Below, in pieces: positions 7,675 to 14,427 of a stretch of 20,707 nucleotides of DNA. Source of the stretch: an uncultured Ruminococcus sp. (GTDB lineage: Bacteria; Bacillota; Clostridia; Oscillospirales; Ruminococcaceae). The notes under the pieces were generated by a model that saw nothing but the letters and a program-made list of their open reading frames with translations, had not been told where the DNA came from and did no database searches. The stretch is from NCBI GenBank assembly GCA_900541495.1, contig UQKC01000041.1, positions 1 through 20,707 on the forward strand, in the 5' to 3' direction. The translations under genes and the position numbers were made by a program. How positions within the stretch are numbered: the first letter of the stretch is position 1; every line of letters begins with the position of its first letter.

Positions 7675-7919
7675 TAGTCATCAAGTTCTTCCTGATCAAT
7701 TCCTGCCTCGGTCTTTGCATCATAGCAGATGTCCGAAGCTTCGTCCTTCATATTCTGGAAAGCTTCCTTTGCATCGTGAGAAAGCTTCATTCCCTTTGCA
7801 AGTCCCGAAACAGCGAGCTGACGGGTCTTCTTAGCTGTGAGGATCTTCTTGCCTACGATAACTGCTGCTGCACCGCCGAGAGCGCAGAGAAACTTCTGAT
7901 TTTTGAAAATGTTAGCCAT
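7674..7919 (-). CDS. Small DUF6110-like protein
   Basis: This 81-aa protein has one hydrophobic segment near the N-terminus (about 11-27, LCALGGAAAVIVGKKIL) followed by a basic, then acidic amphipathic tail (about 45-81). It resembles the DUF6110 family, which I recall as commonly encoded next to heavy-metal P-type ATPases in clostridia. That assignment is from memory. The ATG at 7919 follows AAGGAGTG. It is the first gene of a two-gene unit and its stop overlaps the ATPase start. A role as an accessory or chaperone for the ATPase is an inference from this coupling; no catalytic or metal-binding motif is visible and there is no cysteine cluster. Confidence 0.75.
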   Translation of the reverse strand: MANIFKNQKFLCALGGAAAVIVGKKILTAKKTRQLAVSGLAKGMKLSHDAKEAFQNMKDEASDICYDAKTEAGIDQEELDD

Positions 7920-8028
7920 AATAAAACACTCCTTGATTTATATTTTTGACCGAAATTGCCCGAAAAAGCCAAGTAAATTACGGTCTGACATTTTTCTGCA
8001 TCATTCGCTCAAAATTTCTTACTAAAAT

Positions 8029-8056
8029 ATTATACTAAAAAATTTTTTCTTGTCAA
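8029..8056 (-). promoter_or_regulatory. Promoter of the DUF6110-ATPase unit
   Basis: On the minus strand: TTGACA (8056-8051), 16-nt spacer, TATAAT (8034-8029). A direct repeat TTTTAGTA overlaps the -10. The GTTAGC-N4-GCTAAC operator is absent, so control differs from the uptake genes. Confidence 0.8.
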
Positions 8057-8080
8057 GTGTTCTTTTATGAAAAATTTCAC

Positions 8081-8112
8081 AAAAAAATCTGTCCAAAAGA
8101 ACAGATTTTTTT
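8081..8112 (-). terminator. Intrinsic terminator of the Feo unit
   Basis: A 12-bp perfect stem (8081-8092 with 8101-8112) has an 8-nt loop, and the stem base is a run of seven T on the minus strand. It lies about 45 nt beyond the HD-GYP stop. Confidence 0.85.
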
Positions 8113-8156
8113 ATATTCATCAAGTTAGATTCAATTAACTTTTAAGTTAGATCATA

Positions 8157-8759
8157 TTAACATTTGCTGTACTCGGACGTTAATTCGTCCCAATTTTGCA
8201 AAGCAATCTCCGCAACTTTCGGGTCATACATAAGACCGATGTTTTTCTCTATCTCACCGCGGCAGATATCGAGCGGAAGCGCTTTTCTGTACGCTCTCTC
8301 CGATGCCATAGCGTCGATCGAGTCGCAGACGGCGATTATTCTCGCTCCGAGTGGTATCTCCTCGCCCTTTGCACCGAATGGGTAGCCTTTTCCGTCCCAG
8401 CGTTCGTGGTGGTGAAGAATTATGGCGGCTATTCTTGAAAAATGCTGCGATTTTGAGAGTATCTCCGCGCCTATTTCGGAATGTTTCTTCATGAGCACCC
8501 ATTCCTCATCGTTCAGCCTTTCGGGTTTGAGCAGAACGCGGTCGGGAACGCCTATTTTTCCGATATCGTGGAGATGTCCTGCGATATGTATCTCCTGCGT
8601 TTCGTGGTGCGAAATGCCCATTTTGCCGCATATAAAGCAAGCCATATCACTCACGCGCCGCGAATGGTCGCCCGTATAGGGGTCGCGCGCATCGAGCGCC
8701 GATGTTATGCACTCGACGAACTCGTGATACTCAAAATTCAGCTCGCAGTCACAGCTCAT
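8157..8759 (-). CDS. Stand-alone HD-GYP domain phosphodiesterase
   Basis: This 200-aa protein is a bare HD-GYP domain, the family that hydrolyses cyclic di-GMP. The metal ligands and signature are present: H-D in HLHDIGKIG (H64, D65, K68), HSEIG (H93), a HHHER cluster near 116-120, DGKGYP (GYP at 125-127) and D146 in CDSIDAM. The N-terminus has two cysteines (MSCDCE). No receiver or membrane domain is attached, so any input must come from a partner or from metal occupancy. I chose ATG 8759 because AAAGGA stands 9 nt upstream; an upstream in-frame start at 8789 would add ten residues inside the HMA gene. It overlaps the HMA gene by 11 bp and is the last gene of the Feo unit, an unusual place for cyclic-nucleotide signalling. 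Confidence 0.88.
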   Translation of the reverse strand: MSCDCELNFEYHEFVECITSALDARDPYTGDHSRRVSDMACFICGKMGISHHETQEIHIAGHLHDIGKIGVPDRVLLKPERLNDEEWVLMKKHSEIGAEILSKSQHFSRIAAIILHHHERWDGKGYPFGAKGEEIPLGARIIAVCDSIDAMASERAYRKALPLDICRGEIEKNIGLMYDPKVAEIALQNWDELTSEYSKC

Positions 8760-9126
8760 TTTCTTCTGTCCTTTCCACGGTGTAGCCAAGTCCTATTACT
8801 GTCTGACGGATAGTGAAATCGGAAACGGGCGCAGCCGAATAAACCTCGGCGATGCCGCTTTTATGGTCTACTTCTGCATACAAGCCTTGTCTGTTGAGAG
8901 CGTTCGCTATCCTCTCTGCGCAGTTTTTGCAGGACATTCCGCCGATCTGAACGGTCGTCTTATATTTATACTCCGAAAGATCGGTCTTTTTCTCGGCAGC
9001 CTTGACATCGTCCGATCCTGCTCCGCAGCAGCCGTGCGCAAGCTTGTTCATATAGCTCTTTATTGCTGTTACACATACAACGATAAGCACAGCGATTATA
9101 ATTCCCGTTGCCGTTTTGTATTTCAC
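8749..9126 (-). CDS. Membrane-anchored heavy-metal-associated (HMA) domain protein
   Basis: This 125-aa protein has a single N-terminal membrane anchor (about 6-22), a Cys pair in HGCCGAG (32-38), a charged linker and a C-terminal HMA fold (about 56-120). The metal-binding motif is GGMSCKNC (62-69). HMA domains bind soft or transition metals, typically Cu(I) or Zn, and pass them to transporters. The start is GTG at 9126, with AAAGGA only a few bases upstream. It sits between the degenerate DtxR-like gene and the HD-GYP gene. Membrane attachment in a Feo unit suggests a metal chaperone or sensor at the inner face; this is inference. The metal cannot be read from the sequence. Confidence 0.82.
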   Translation of the reverse strand: MKYKTATGIIIAVLIVVCVTAIKSYMNKLAHGCCGAGSDDVKAAEKKTDLSEYKYKTTVQIGGMSCKNCAERIANALNRQGLYAEVDHKSGIAEVYSAAPVSDFTIRQTVIGLGYTVERTEENEL

Positions 9127-9159
9127 CCTTCCTTTATCTGATATGCAAATACCGAAGTT

Positions 9160-9534
9160 TTATTTTTTTCCTAAGAAGTATTCGGCAAGCCTTTCGACTG
9201 TTTTTTCCGAAACATGGCTTACTATCTTTACCGAATCATCGTCAGCAGCTTTCGGGTCAAGTCCGAGGACGTTTTCGAGAAAATCACGAATGATTATGCA
9301 GCTTGTGAAGATCGGGTTCGCAGCTTTGATGCCGCTTTCTGTCAGATTTATCTGACCGTAATGCTCTTTTTCGATATATCCGCTCTCGCAGAGCTTTGCG
9401 GTCATTGCGGCGGTGCTTGCTTTGCTCACGCCGACTATCTTTGCAACGTCGGAGGATTTCACCTCGCCGCCGTTCTGGCCGAGCTTATATATTGCGAAGA
9501 GATATTTTTTCTGGGAATATGTAAGTCCGTTCAC
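9160..9534 (-). CDS. DtxR/MntR-family transcriptional regulator with degenerate metal ligands
   Basis: This 124-aa protein has an N-terminal winged helix (about 5-65; recognition region VGVSKASTAAMTAKL) and a short dimerisation domain. I place the start at GTG 9534: GGGGAG stands about 8 nt upstream, and the GTGA overlaps the stop of the Cys-rich peptide gene. A longer frame from 9576 would run through that gene. Aligned by eye to the DtxR paralogue at 14539-14916, the metal ligands are lost: D10 and E13 become K10 and F13, H78 becomes C79, and C100/E103/H104 become V102/V105/S106, with a His shifted by one. It therefore may not sense metal as classic DtxR does. Cotranscription with feoB suggests a local role in iron uptake control. 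Confidence 0.85.
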   Translation of the reverse strand: MNGLTYSQKKYLFAIYKLGQNGGEVKSSDVAKIVGVSKASTAAMTAKLCESGYIEKEHYGQINLTESGIKAANPIFTSCIIIRDFLENVLGLDPKAADDDSVKIVSHVSEKTVERLAEYFLGKK

Positions 9535-9701
9535 TTTTTCTTCTCCCCGTGACAACTGCCTCCGCTGCAAGCGCATCCGTTAGGACAGCAGGAACATTTT
9601 CCGCCGCAGAACGACTTGCCTTTTTTCTTATCCTTATATATCTGCCTTGCTGCCAAAAAGACAACTCCCGCAACTATTAGACCGACTATCAAAGTAGACA
9701 T
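9531..9701 (-). CDS. FeoB-associated Cys-rich membrane peptide
   Basis: This 56-aa protein reads MSTLIVGLIVAGVVFLAARQ at its start: one membrane segment (about 3-18), then a Lys-rich stretch, then a cysteine-rich tail with seven cysteines (C32, C36, C38, C39, C43, C45, C50) and HGEKKK at the end. It matches the FeoB-associated Cys-rich family found after feoB in Firmicutes, thought to replace FeoC; its function is not established. It follows feoB on the same strand, is preceded by AAAGG, and its stop overlaps the GTG of the regulator gene by 4 bp (GTGA). Confidence 0.9.
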   Translation of the reverse strand: MSTLIVGLIVAGVVFLAARQIYKDKKKGKSFCGGKCSCCPNGCACSGGSCHGEKKK

Positions 9702-9746
9702 ATTGCCACGACCTTTCTTAAGTTTTGAGGCTTCCTTTATAAACTT

Positions 9747-9777
9747 CTGCGCTCCCGTGGATTTGTCGGGAGCGCAG
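9747..9777. terminator. 11-bp perfect hairpin between feoB and the Cys-rich gene
   Basis: CTGCGCTCCCG (9747-9757) pairs perfectly with 9767-9777, with a 9-nt loop. The T run after it on the minus strand is poor (AAGTTTAT). It may weaken read-through from feoB or protect its 3' end rather than stop transcription fully. Confidence 0.5.
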
Positions 9778-9796
9778 GTGAGTTCAGTTTATTGCT

Positions 9797-12307
9797 TTAT
9801 GATTTAACCTTAACGTTTGCTGTGAGCTTATTGCTTTCCTTGTAAGGCTTAACAAGCATATAGATGATGCCTGCAAGGCAGAGGAGAGCAACTATAAGAC
9901 CGATAACATTTACGTTGCCTGTGAAGAGATTGCCGAACTGGTTGATGCAAAGTGCAACTACATAAGCGAATCCGCACTGGTAGCCGATAGCGAATGCTGT
10001 CCACTTGCCGTTGTTCATCTCTCTCTTGATAGCACCCATTGCAGCGAAGCAAGGTGCGCAGAGGAGGTTGAATACGAGGAACGAGTAGCCTGTAACGCCT
10101 GTGAATGCAGCGCCGATAGCGTCGTAAACGCTTCCCTCTCCGCCGCCGTAGAGGATACCCATTGTACCAACGATGTTTTCCTTAGCAACAAGACCTGTGA
10201 TAGATGCGACTGTTGCCTGCCAGTTGCCCCAGCCGAGCGGCTTGAAGATCCAAGCAAGTACACCGCCGATAGCAGCAAGGATACTGGAGTCGATCTCTTC
10301 TTCGGAAAGCATACGGAATGTTCCGTCAACTACACCGAAGTAAGTTGTGAACCATACGAAGATAGTTGAAAGAAGGATAACTGTACCGGCCTTCTTGATG
10401 AAGGACCAGCCTCTTTCCCACATTGAACGGAGAAGGTTTCCAACAGTAGGAAGGTGGTATGCAGGGAGTTCCATTACGAACGGAGCAGGATCGCCTGCGA
10501 ACATCTTTGTCTTCTTGAGCATGATACCCGAAACGATGATAGCAGCTGCGCCAATGAAGTATGCGGAAGTTGCAACGATAGGAGAACCGCCGAAGATAGC
10601 ACCTGCGATCATTGCGATGAAAGGAACCTTAGCGCCGCAAGGGATAAATGTTGTTGTCATAACTGTCATTCTTCTGTCACGTTCGTTTTCAATGGTTCTT
10701 GAAGCCATGATACCCGGAACGCCGCAGCCTACGCCGACAAGCATAGGAATGAAGGACTTACCGGAAAGACCAAACTTTCTGAAGATTCTGTCCATTACGA
10801 ATGCGATACGGGCCATATAACCGCAAGCTTCGAGGAATGCGAGGAGGAGGAAGAGTACGAGCATCTGAGGTACGAATCCAAGGACTGCACCAACACCTGC
10901 TACGATACCGTCGAGGATAAGTCCGCTGAGCCATTCAGCACAGTTTACGGATTCAAGCAGGTTTCCGATGAGAACAGGAACGCCGGGAACCCATACGCCG
11001 TAAGCAGCAGGATCGGGGTCTGCACAGTCATACTTTACGAATGCATCAACTGCATCTGCAAGGTCTGCGCCTGTTGCTTCAACATCTTCCGTTGCAAGAG
11101 TTTCTTCATCTTCAACAGTATATGTTACTGTATCTGCATCTGTGAAGTTAGCAGCAAGAGCATCGAGCTCTGTCTTAGCTGTGTCAACATCGAATGTTTC
11201 GGATTCGCTGTCGATAGCTTCTTCAACGGCTGCTGTATCGATGCCGTTTTCCTGAGCCTTTTCGATGAATGCTTCTATAATTGCAGGAGCATCGCCGTAT
11301 TCTTCAGCAGCTTCTTCGTAAGCGCTTGTGCCGATTCCGAGGAGGTGCCAGCCGTCACCGAAGAGTCCGTCGTTTGCCCAGTCAGTTGCGGAAGCACCGA
11401 CTGTAACCATTGCTATGTAATAAACAAGGAACATTACGCATGCGAAAATAGGAAGACCGAGAATTCTGTTTGTAACGATCTTATCAATCTTATCGGAAGT
11501 TGTAAGTCCGCCCTTGTTCTTCTTTTTGTAACATTCTTTAATAATAGTGCCGATGTAGATGTAACGCTCATTGGTGATGATGCTCTCTGCATCGTCGTCC
11601 ATTTCCTTTTCGGCAGCTTCAATATCCTGAGTGATATGAGCCAATGTTTCGCTGTCGATCTTGAGCATTTCAAGAACCTTTTCATCACGCTCAAATACCT
11701 TGATAGCGTACCAGCGCTGATTCTGCTCGGGAACATCGTGAAGAACAGCTTCTTCGATGTGTGCGATAGCGTGTTCAACGCAGCCGCAGAACTTGTGCTG
11801 AGGGATCATCGGTTCTTTTGCTTCAGCAGCAGCGATAGCAGCTTCAGCAGCTTCGGTAACACCCGTTCCCTTAAGAGCGGAAATTTCAACTACCTTGCAG
11901 CCGAGTTCCTTTGAGAGCTGTTCAATATTGATTGTATCACCGTTCTTGCGAACGATATCCATCATATTGATTGCGCATACAACAGGGATTCCAAGCTCAA
12001 CGAGCTGTGTTGTAAGGTAAAGGTTTCTTTCGAGGTTTGTACCGTCGATGATGTTGAGGATTGCGTTCGGACGCTCACCGATGAGGTAGTTTCTTGCAAC
12101 AACTTCTTCAAGTGTGTAAGGTGAAAGCGAATAGATACCCGGAAGGTCGGTGATGATAACATCTTTGTGACCCTTGAGCTTACCCTCTTTTTTCTCAACG
12201 GTTACGCCCGGCCAGTTACCAACGAACTGGTTGGAACCTGTGAGGGCATTAAAAAGCGTTGTTTTGCCTGAGTTCGGATTTCCCGCAAGCGCGATTTTAA
12301 TTTCCAT
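9797..12307 (-). CDS. feoB: Ferrous iron transporter FeoB with an acidic insertion
   Basis: FeoB is the inner-membrane Fe(II) importer with a cytoplasmic GTPase domain. The G motifs are clear: GNPNSGKTT near 10-17, DLPG near 54-57, and NMMD near 114-117. The helical linker follows to about 260. The membrane part holds two Gate-type regions, including the conserved VGVGCGVPGIMASRTIEN segment (about 525-541) and VAKENIVGTMGILYG near 707-721. Between the first membrane segment (about 285-305) and the next (about 465), an extra Ala/Asp/Glu-rich stretch of about 110 residues (about 325-435) explains the length of 836 aa. I use ATG 12307, with AAAGGA 10 nt upstream; an in-frame TTG at 12313 has a worse spacing. 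The gene lies between feoA and the Cys-rich peptide gene, with two operators just upstream. Confidence 0.96.
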   Translation of the reverse strand: MEIKIALAGNPNSGKTTLFNALTGSNQFVGNWPGVTVEKKEGKLKGHKDVIITDLPGIYSLSPYTLEEVVARNYLIGERPNAILNIIDGTNLERNLYLTTQLVELGIPVVCAINMMDIVRKNGDTINIEQLSKELGCKVVEISALKGTGVTEAAEAAIAAAEAKEPMIPQHKFCGCVEHAIAHIEEAVLHDVPEQNQRWYAIKVFERDEKVLEMLKIDSETLAHITQDIEAAEKEMDDDAESIITNERYIYIGTIIKECYKKKNKGGLTTSDKIDKIVTNRILGLPIFACVMFLVYYIAMVTVGASATDWANDGLFGDGWHLLGIGTSAYEEAAEEYGDAPAIIEAFIEKAQENGIDTAAVEEAIDSESETFDVDTAKTELDALAANFTDADTVTYTVEDEETLATEDVEATGADLADAVDAFVKYDCADPDPAAYGVWVPGVPVLIGNLLESVNCAEWLSGLILDGIVAGVGAVLGFVPQMLVLFLLLAFLEACGYMARIAFVMDRIFRKFGLSGKSFIPMLVGVGCGVPGIMASRTIENERDRRMTVMTTTFIPCGAKVPFIAMIAGAIFGGSPIVATSAYFIGAAAIIVSGIMLKKTKMFAGDPAPFVMELPAYHLPTVGNLLRSMWERGWSFIKKAGTVILLSTIFVWFTTYFGVVDGTFRMLSEEEIDSSILAAIGGVLAWIFKPLGWGNWQATVASITGLVAKENIVGTMGILYGGGEGSVYDAIGAAFTGVTGYSFLVFNLLCAPCFAAMGAIKREMNNGKWTAFAIGYQCGFAYVVALCINQFGNLFTGNVNVIGLIVALLCLAGIIYMLVKPYKESNKLTANVKVKS

Positions 12308-12329
12308 ATCCAATTTATCCTTTCTTAAT

Positions 12330-12364
12330 GTTAGTCCAGACTAATTTTATTAGTCATTGCTAAC
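12330..12364. promoter_or_regulatory. Pair of operator-like palindromes between feoA and feoB
   Basis: GTTAGTCCAGACTAAT (12330-12345) and ATTAGTCATTGCTAAC (12349-12364) are 19 bp apart centre to centre, separated by TTT. Together they form a larger 35-bp imperfect palindrome. No convincing promoter lies next to them, so they may act as a roadblock, an internal control site or an RNA hairpin. Confidence 0.6.
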
Positions 12365-12385
12365 CAATATGCAAATAAATAAAAG

Positions 12386-12604
12386 TTAAGCTATCTCGAT
12401 CATTTCGGCATCAGCTTTACGAAGCGAAAGCTCATAGCCTCTTACTGTTACTTCAACAGGATCGCCAAGAGGAGCTACCTTGCGGATATAGATCTCAGTG
12501 CCCTTTGTGATTCCCATGTCCATGATTCTGCGCTTTACAGCGCCCTCACCGTTCAGCTTCTTTACAGTGACAGTTGAACCGATCGCAGCGTTTTTCAGTG
12601 TCAT
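12386..12604 (-). CDS. feoA: FeoA family protein (second of two)
   Basis: This small (72 aa) cytoplasmic SH3-like protein works with FeoB in Fe(II) uptake. It has the core GEGAVKRRIMDMGITKGTEI and ends in RGYELSLRKADAEMIEIA, typical of the FeoA copy next to feoB in clostridia. I prefer ATG 12604, where AGGAG stands 9 nt upstream; ATG 12610 is in frame with a spacing of only 3 nt. It follows the other feoA by about 40 nt and precedes feoB by about 80 nt, a gap that holds the operator pair. Confidence 0.92.
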   Translation of the reverse strand: MTLKNAAIGSTVTVKKLNGEGAVKRRIMDMGITKGTEIYIRKVAPLGDPVEVTVRGYELSLRKADAEMIEIA

Positions 12605-12645
12605 TTCCATTCTCTCCTTTATTCAATTTAATGGGATTCTCCCAC

Positions 12646-12858
12646 TCAAACCATGATTTTGCAAGCCATTTCCTTGGAAACAGCGACTCTTGATTCCTTT
12701 ACATTGACGATAACATTTCCGCCGATCTCACTGACGACAGTTACCGTTCCTCCTGCAACGAATCCGAGATTTTCGAGAAATTTTCTTGTATCGGGGTTTC
12801 CGCCGACCTTTTTGATGATGTTTTCTTCACCGGCATTGGCAAGCGTAAGCGGCATCAT
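12646..12858 (-). CDS. feoA: FeoA family protein (first of two)
   Basis: This 70-aa SH3-like FeoA domain protein has the features RKFLENLGFVAGGTVTVVSE and NVKESRVAVSKEMACKIMV, characteristic of the FeoA subtype that precedes a second feoA in clostridial Feo loci. The ATG at 12858 follows AAAGGAG by about 7 nt; a second ATG at 12855 is equally possible. It is the first gene of the Feo unit, which is read from the promoter at 13057-13085 with several operators in its leader. Why the locus has two FeoA types is not known; one may act as a regulator of FeoB GTPase activity. Confidence 0.92.
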   Translation of the reverse strand: MMPLTLANAGEENIIKKVGGNPDTRKFLENLGFVAGGTVTVVSEIGGNVIVNVKESRVAVSKEMACKIMV

Positions 12859-12877
12859 AACTTCACTCCTTTATATC

Positions 12878-12893
12878 GTTAGAACTTGCTAAC
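12878..12893. promoter_or_regulatory. Operator-like palindrome GTTAGAACTTGCTAAC
   Basis: This copy of the regulon motif lies in the feoA leader, 20 nt upstream of the start codon and next to its ribosome binding site. Confidence 0.6.
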
Positions 12894-12979
12894 CTTATAG
12901 CCAAAAGTTTTCGGAAAAATCCCGCAAACTGCCCGAATATGAACTTTTGCGACGATATTTCCGCAAACTCCGACCTTTC

Positions 12980-12995
12980 ATTAGCGTTTGCTAAC
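12980..12995. promoter_or_regulatory. Operator-like palindrome ATTAGCGTTTGCTAAC
   Basis: This strong copy of the motif lies in the feo leader, about 60 nt downstream of the predicted transcription start. Confidence 0.65.
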
Positions 12996-13004
12996 CTTTG
13001 AACT

Positions 13005-13057
13005 TTAAGTACGGTCAGTATTCGCTAACTATGTTAGCTTTTACTAACCGTACTTAA
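13005..13057. promoter_or_regulatory. 53-bp palindrome holding two operators at the feo start site
   Basis: The outer arms TTAAGTACGG and its inverse enclose GTCAGTATTCGCTAAC (13014-13029) and GTTAGCTTTTACTAAC (13033-13048), centred symmetrically on 13031 and 19 bp apart. The second operator begins 8 nt after the -10 box. As RNA it would give the feo mRNA a 5' hairpin. The rest of the 330-bp gap (12859-13188) is filled by the other operators listed and the promoter; no gene is seen in it. Confidence 0.75.
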
Positions 13058-13085
13058 TAATACTATCATTTTACTCTGTTGTCAA
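13057..13085 (-). promoter_or_regulatory. Promoter of the Feo unit
   Basis: On the minus strand: TTGACA (13085-13080), 17-nt spacer, TATTAT (13062-13057). The paired operators follow immediately. Confidence 0.85.
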
Positions 13086-13125
13086 TAGTTTTTCGCAGAT
13101 TTGTATATCTGCACAAACTCGCTGA

Positions 13126-13160
13126 GTTAGTTTTAGGTAACTTTGTTAGTCTTAGATAAC
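13126..13160. promoter_or_regulatory. Pair of operator-like palindromes upstream of the feo promoter
   Basis: GTTAGTTTTAGGTAAC (13126-13141) and GTTAGTCTTAGATAAC (13145-13160) are again 19 bp apart. They lie 40-75 bp upstream of the -35 box and just after the flavodoxin stop. They could support looping or act on read-through from flavodoxin. They are weaker matches than the others. Confidence 0.5.
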
Positions 13161-13188
13161 TGTTAATATTCAGATAAAATTCAAGTAA

Positions 13189-13596
13189 TTATTCTGTAAG
13201 AGCTTTGCCCAAAGCCTTGCACTTTTCAAGATCATCATCGGACGGAGCATCATTTGCAATAACACCCTCGCCGCCGACAAGAACAGCACCATCGGATTCA
13301 ACTCTGGTTTCCCAGTTTCTCATCCATTCGCCATCGCCCCAGCCGTAAGAGCCGAAAAGTCCTACCTTTTTGCCGCTGAGTCTGCTCTCGATCTCGGTGA
13401 AGAATGGGTCAAACTCGCCCTCTTCGAGCATTTCAGCACCCATTGCAGGACAGCCGAATGCGATAGCATCATAATCCTCAACATTGCCCGAAAATTCGGA
13501 AACTGTGAAGAGTTCTGCACCTGCACCCTCTGCAACTGCCTTTGCCATAGCCTCGGTATTGCCTGTGCCGCTCCAATAAATTACTGCTGTTTTCAT
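13189..13596 (-). CDS. Short-chain flavodoxin
   Basis: This 135-aa cytoplasmic FMN electron carrier can replace ferredoxin when iron is short. The FMN-phosphate loop SGTGNTEAMA lies at 9-18, the conserved FGCPAMGAE at about 48-56 and the GLFGSYGWGDGEWM flavin-binding loop at about 99-112. The length is normal for short-chain flavodoxins. The ATG follows AGGAGG at good spacing. It is the second gene after DUF3793, 16 nt downstream, under a promoter with a near-perfect operator, as expected for an iron-sparing switch. No clear terminator follows, so read-through toward feo is possible. Confidence 0.93.
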   Translation of the reverse strand: MKTAVIYWSGTGNTEAMAKAVAEGAGAELFTVSEFSGNVEDYDAIAFGCPAMGAEMLEEGEFDPFFTEIESRLSGKKVGLFGSYGWGDGEWMRNWETRVESDGAVLVGGEGVIANDAPSDDDLEKCKALGKALTE

Positions 13597-13612
13597 AAAC
13601 TTTTCCTCCTAA

Positions 13613-14191
13613 TTAATCTGATAAGTTCACAAGGGTTTGGTAAATATCCGCTCCCCCTTTTAATTTACTGCACAGAAAATTTCTGCACCTATCGTAATCC
13701 GCAAATGTACGCCGAGCGTTCTCGACACTTCCGTAAACCTTCCAAGCACCGCATAGCTTGAAATTCTCGCCCTTGTTCTCAATGAATCCCATAACATCTT
13801 CAACGGGATAGCCAAGAAAAACGCCGATCTCGTGAGGGAAGCTTTCACTTCCGCCGATGCGTTCCGAAAGTCGGTCAAGACATTCATCAACCGTCATATC
13901 CGAGGTGTATCCGTAACGTCCGAGTATCGCTTTCACTGAGCTGTCCGCAAGGCGCTTCGCAAGCTGTTCCCTGCTGTAAACAAGTATGAGCGAGCGGTTT
14001 TTGCAGCTGCACAATATCCTGCTCGCAAGTCCGAGCGCCGCAGTTCTGCGATTGAAATACCGAGAGTGAAATTCAAGGTCAAATTCCGAAGACGAAAGCG
14101 AAAAAAGACTTGCGCACTTTATCCCGAGCAAAGTCGGCGCTGTATGGAACGCGAGCTTTCTTCCAAAGCTGTTATACTCCGCTTTTGACAT
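13613..14191 (-). CDS. DUF3793 family protein
   Basis: This 192-aa protein of unknown function has the typical DUF3793 segments: a start like FGRKLAFHTAPTLLGIKCASLF (about 10-31), PHEIGVFLGYPVEDVMGFIENKG (about 118-140) and LCGAWKVYGSVENARRTFADYDRC (about 145-168). Several cysteines (C26, C61, C63, C146, C168, C173) could bind a metal or haem, but this is not shown. The family is often found beside flavodoxin and Feo genes in Firmicutes, as here, which suggests a role in iron homeostasis. The ATG follows GAGGTGAT. An operator palindrome lies in its leader 19 nt upstream of the start and a second one at the promoter. Confidence 0.9.
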   Translation of the reverse strand: MSKAEYNSFGRKLAFHTAPTLLGIKCASLFSLSSSEFDLEFHSRYFNRRTAALGLASRILCSCKNRSLILVYSREQLAKRLADSSVKAILGRYGYTSDMTVDECLDRLSERIGGSESFPHEIGVFLGYPVEDVMGFIENKGENFKLCGAWKVYGSVENARRTFADYDRCRNFLCSKLKGGADIYQTLVNLSD

Positions 14192-14209
14192 TCTATCACC
14201 TCATTCTCG

Positions 14210-14225
14210 ATTAGCTGCCGCTAAC
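14210..14225. promoter_or_regulatory. Operator-like palindrome ATTAGCTGCCGCTAAC
   Basis: It lies in the DUF3793 leader, just upstream of the ribosome binding site. It has no well-spaced promoter of its own and may be an auxiliary site. Confidence 0.6.
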
Positions 14226-14427
14226 CGCATTGTACAAGCTGCCTCGATCAAATTTCCGACAATGAATCTCAACAAGTCATCTCTGCATATCAGCAATGCT
14301 TTTCCCTGATTATTATACTCACATCGTCAAGAAAAATTCGTTTATGCGGAAAATCCGTGCCATTTGCATTTTACCGAACGATAAAAACGCCCAAAATTGA
14401 TTTTCGACGCAGTAGTTATCGTTCTGC

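Noticed and set aside
9534..9576. Longer start for the DtxR-like gene at 9576
   Set aside because: The extra 14 codons lie in the Cys-rich peptide gene and have no family similarity; the GTG at 9534 has a good ribosome site.
11345..11914. Plus-strand frame of 189 codons
   Set aside because: Antisense shadow of feoB; no ribosome site and no recognisable domain.
14312..14330. TATAAT and TTGACG upstream of DUF3793
   Set aside because: The two boxes are only 7 nt apart on the minus strand, so they do not make one promoter; the promoter at 14459-14488 is much better.
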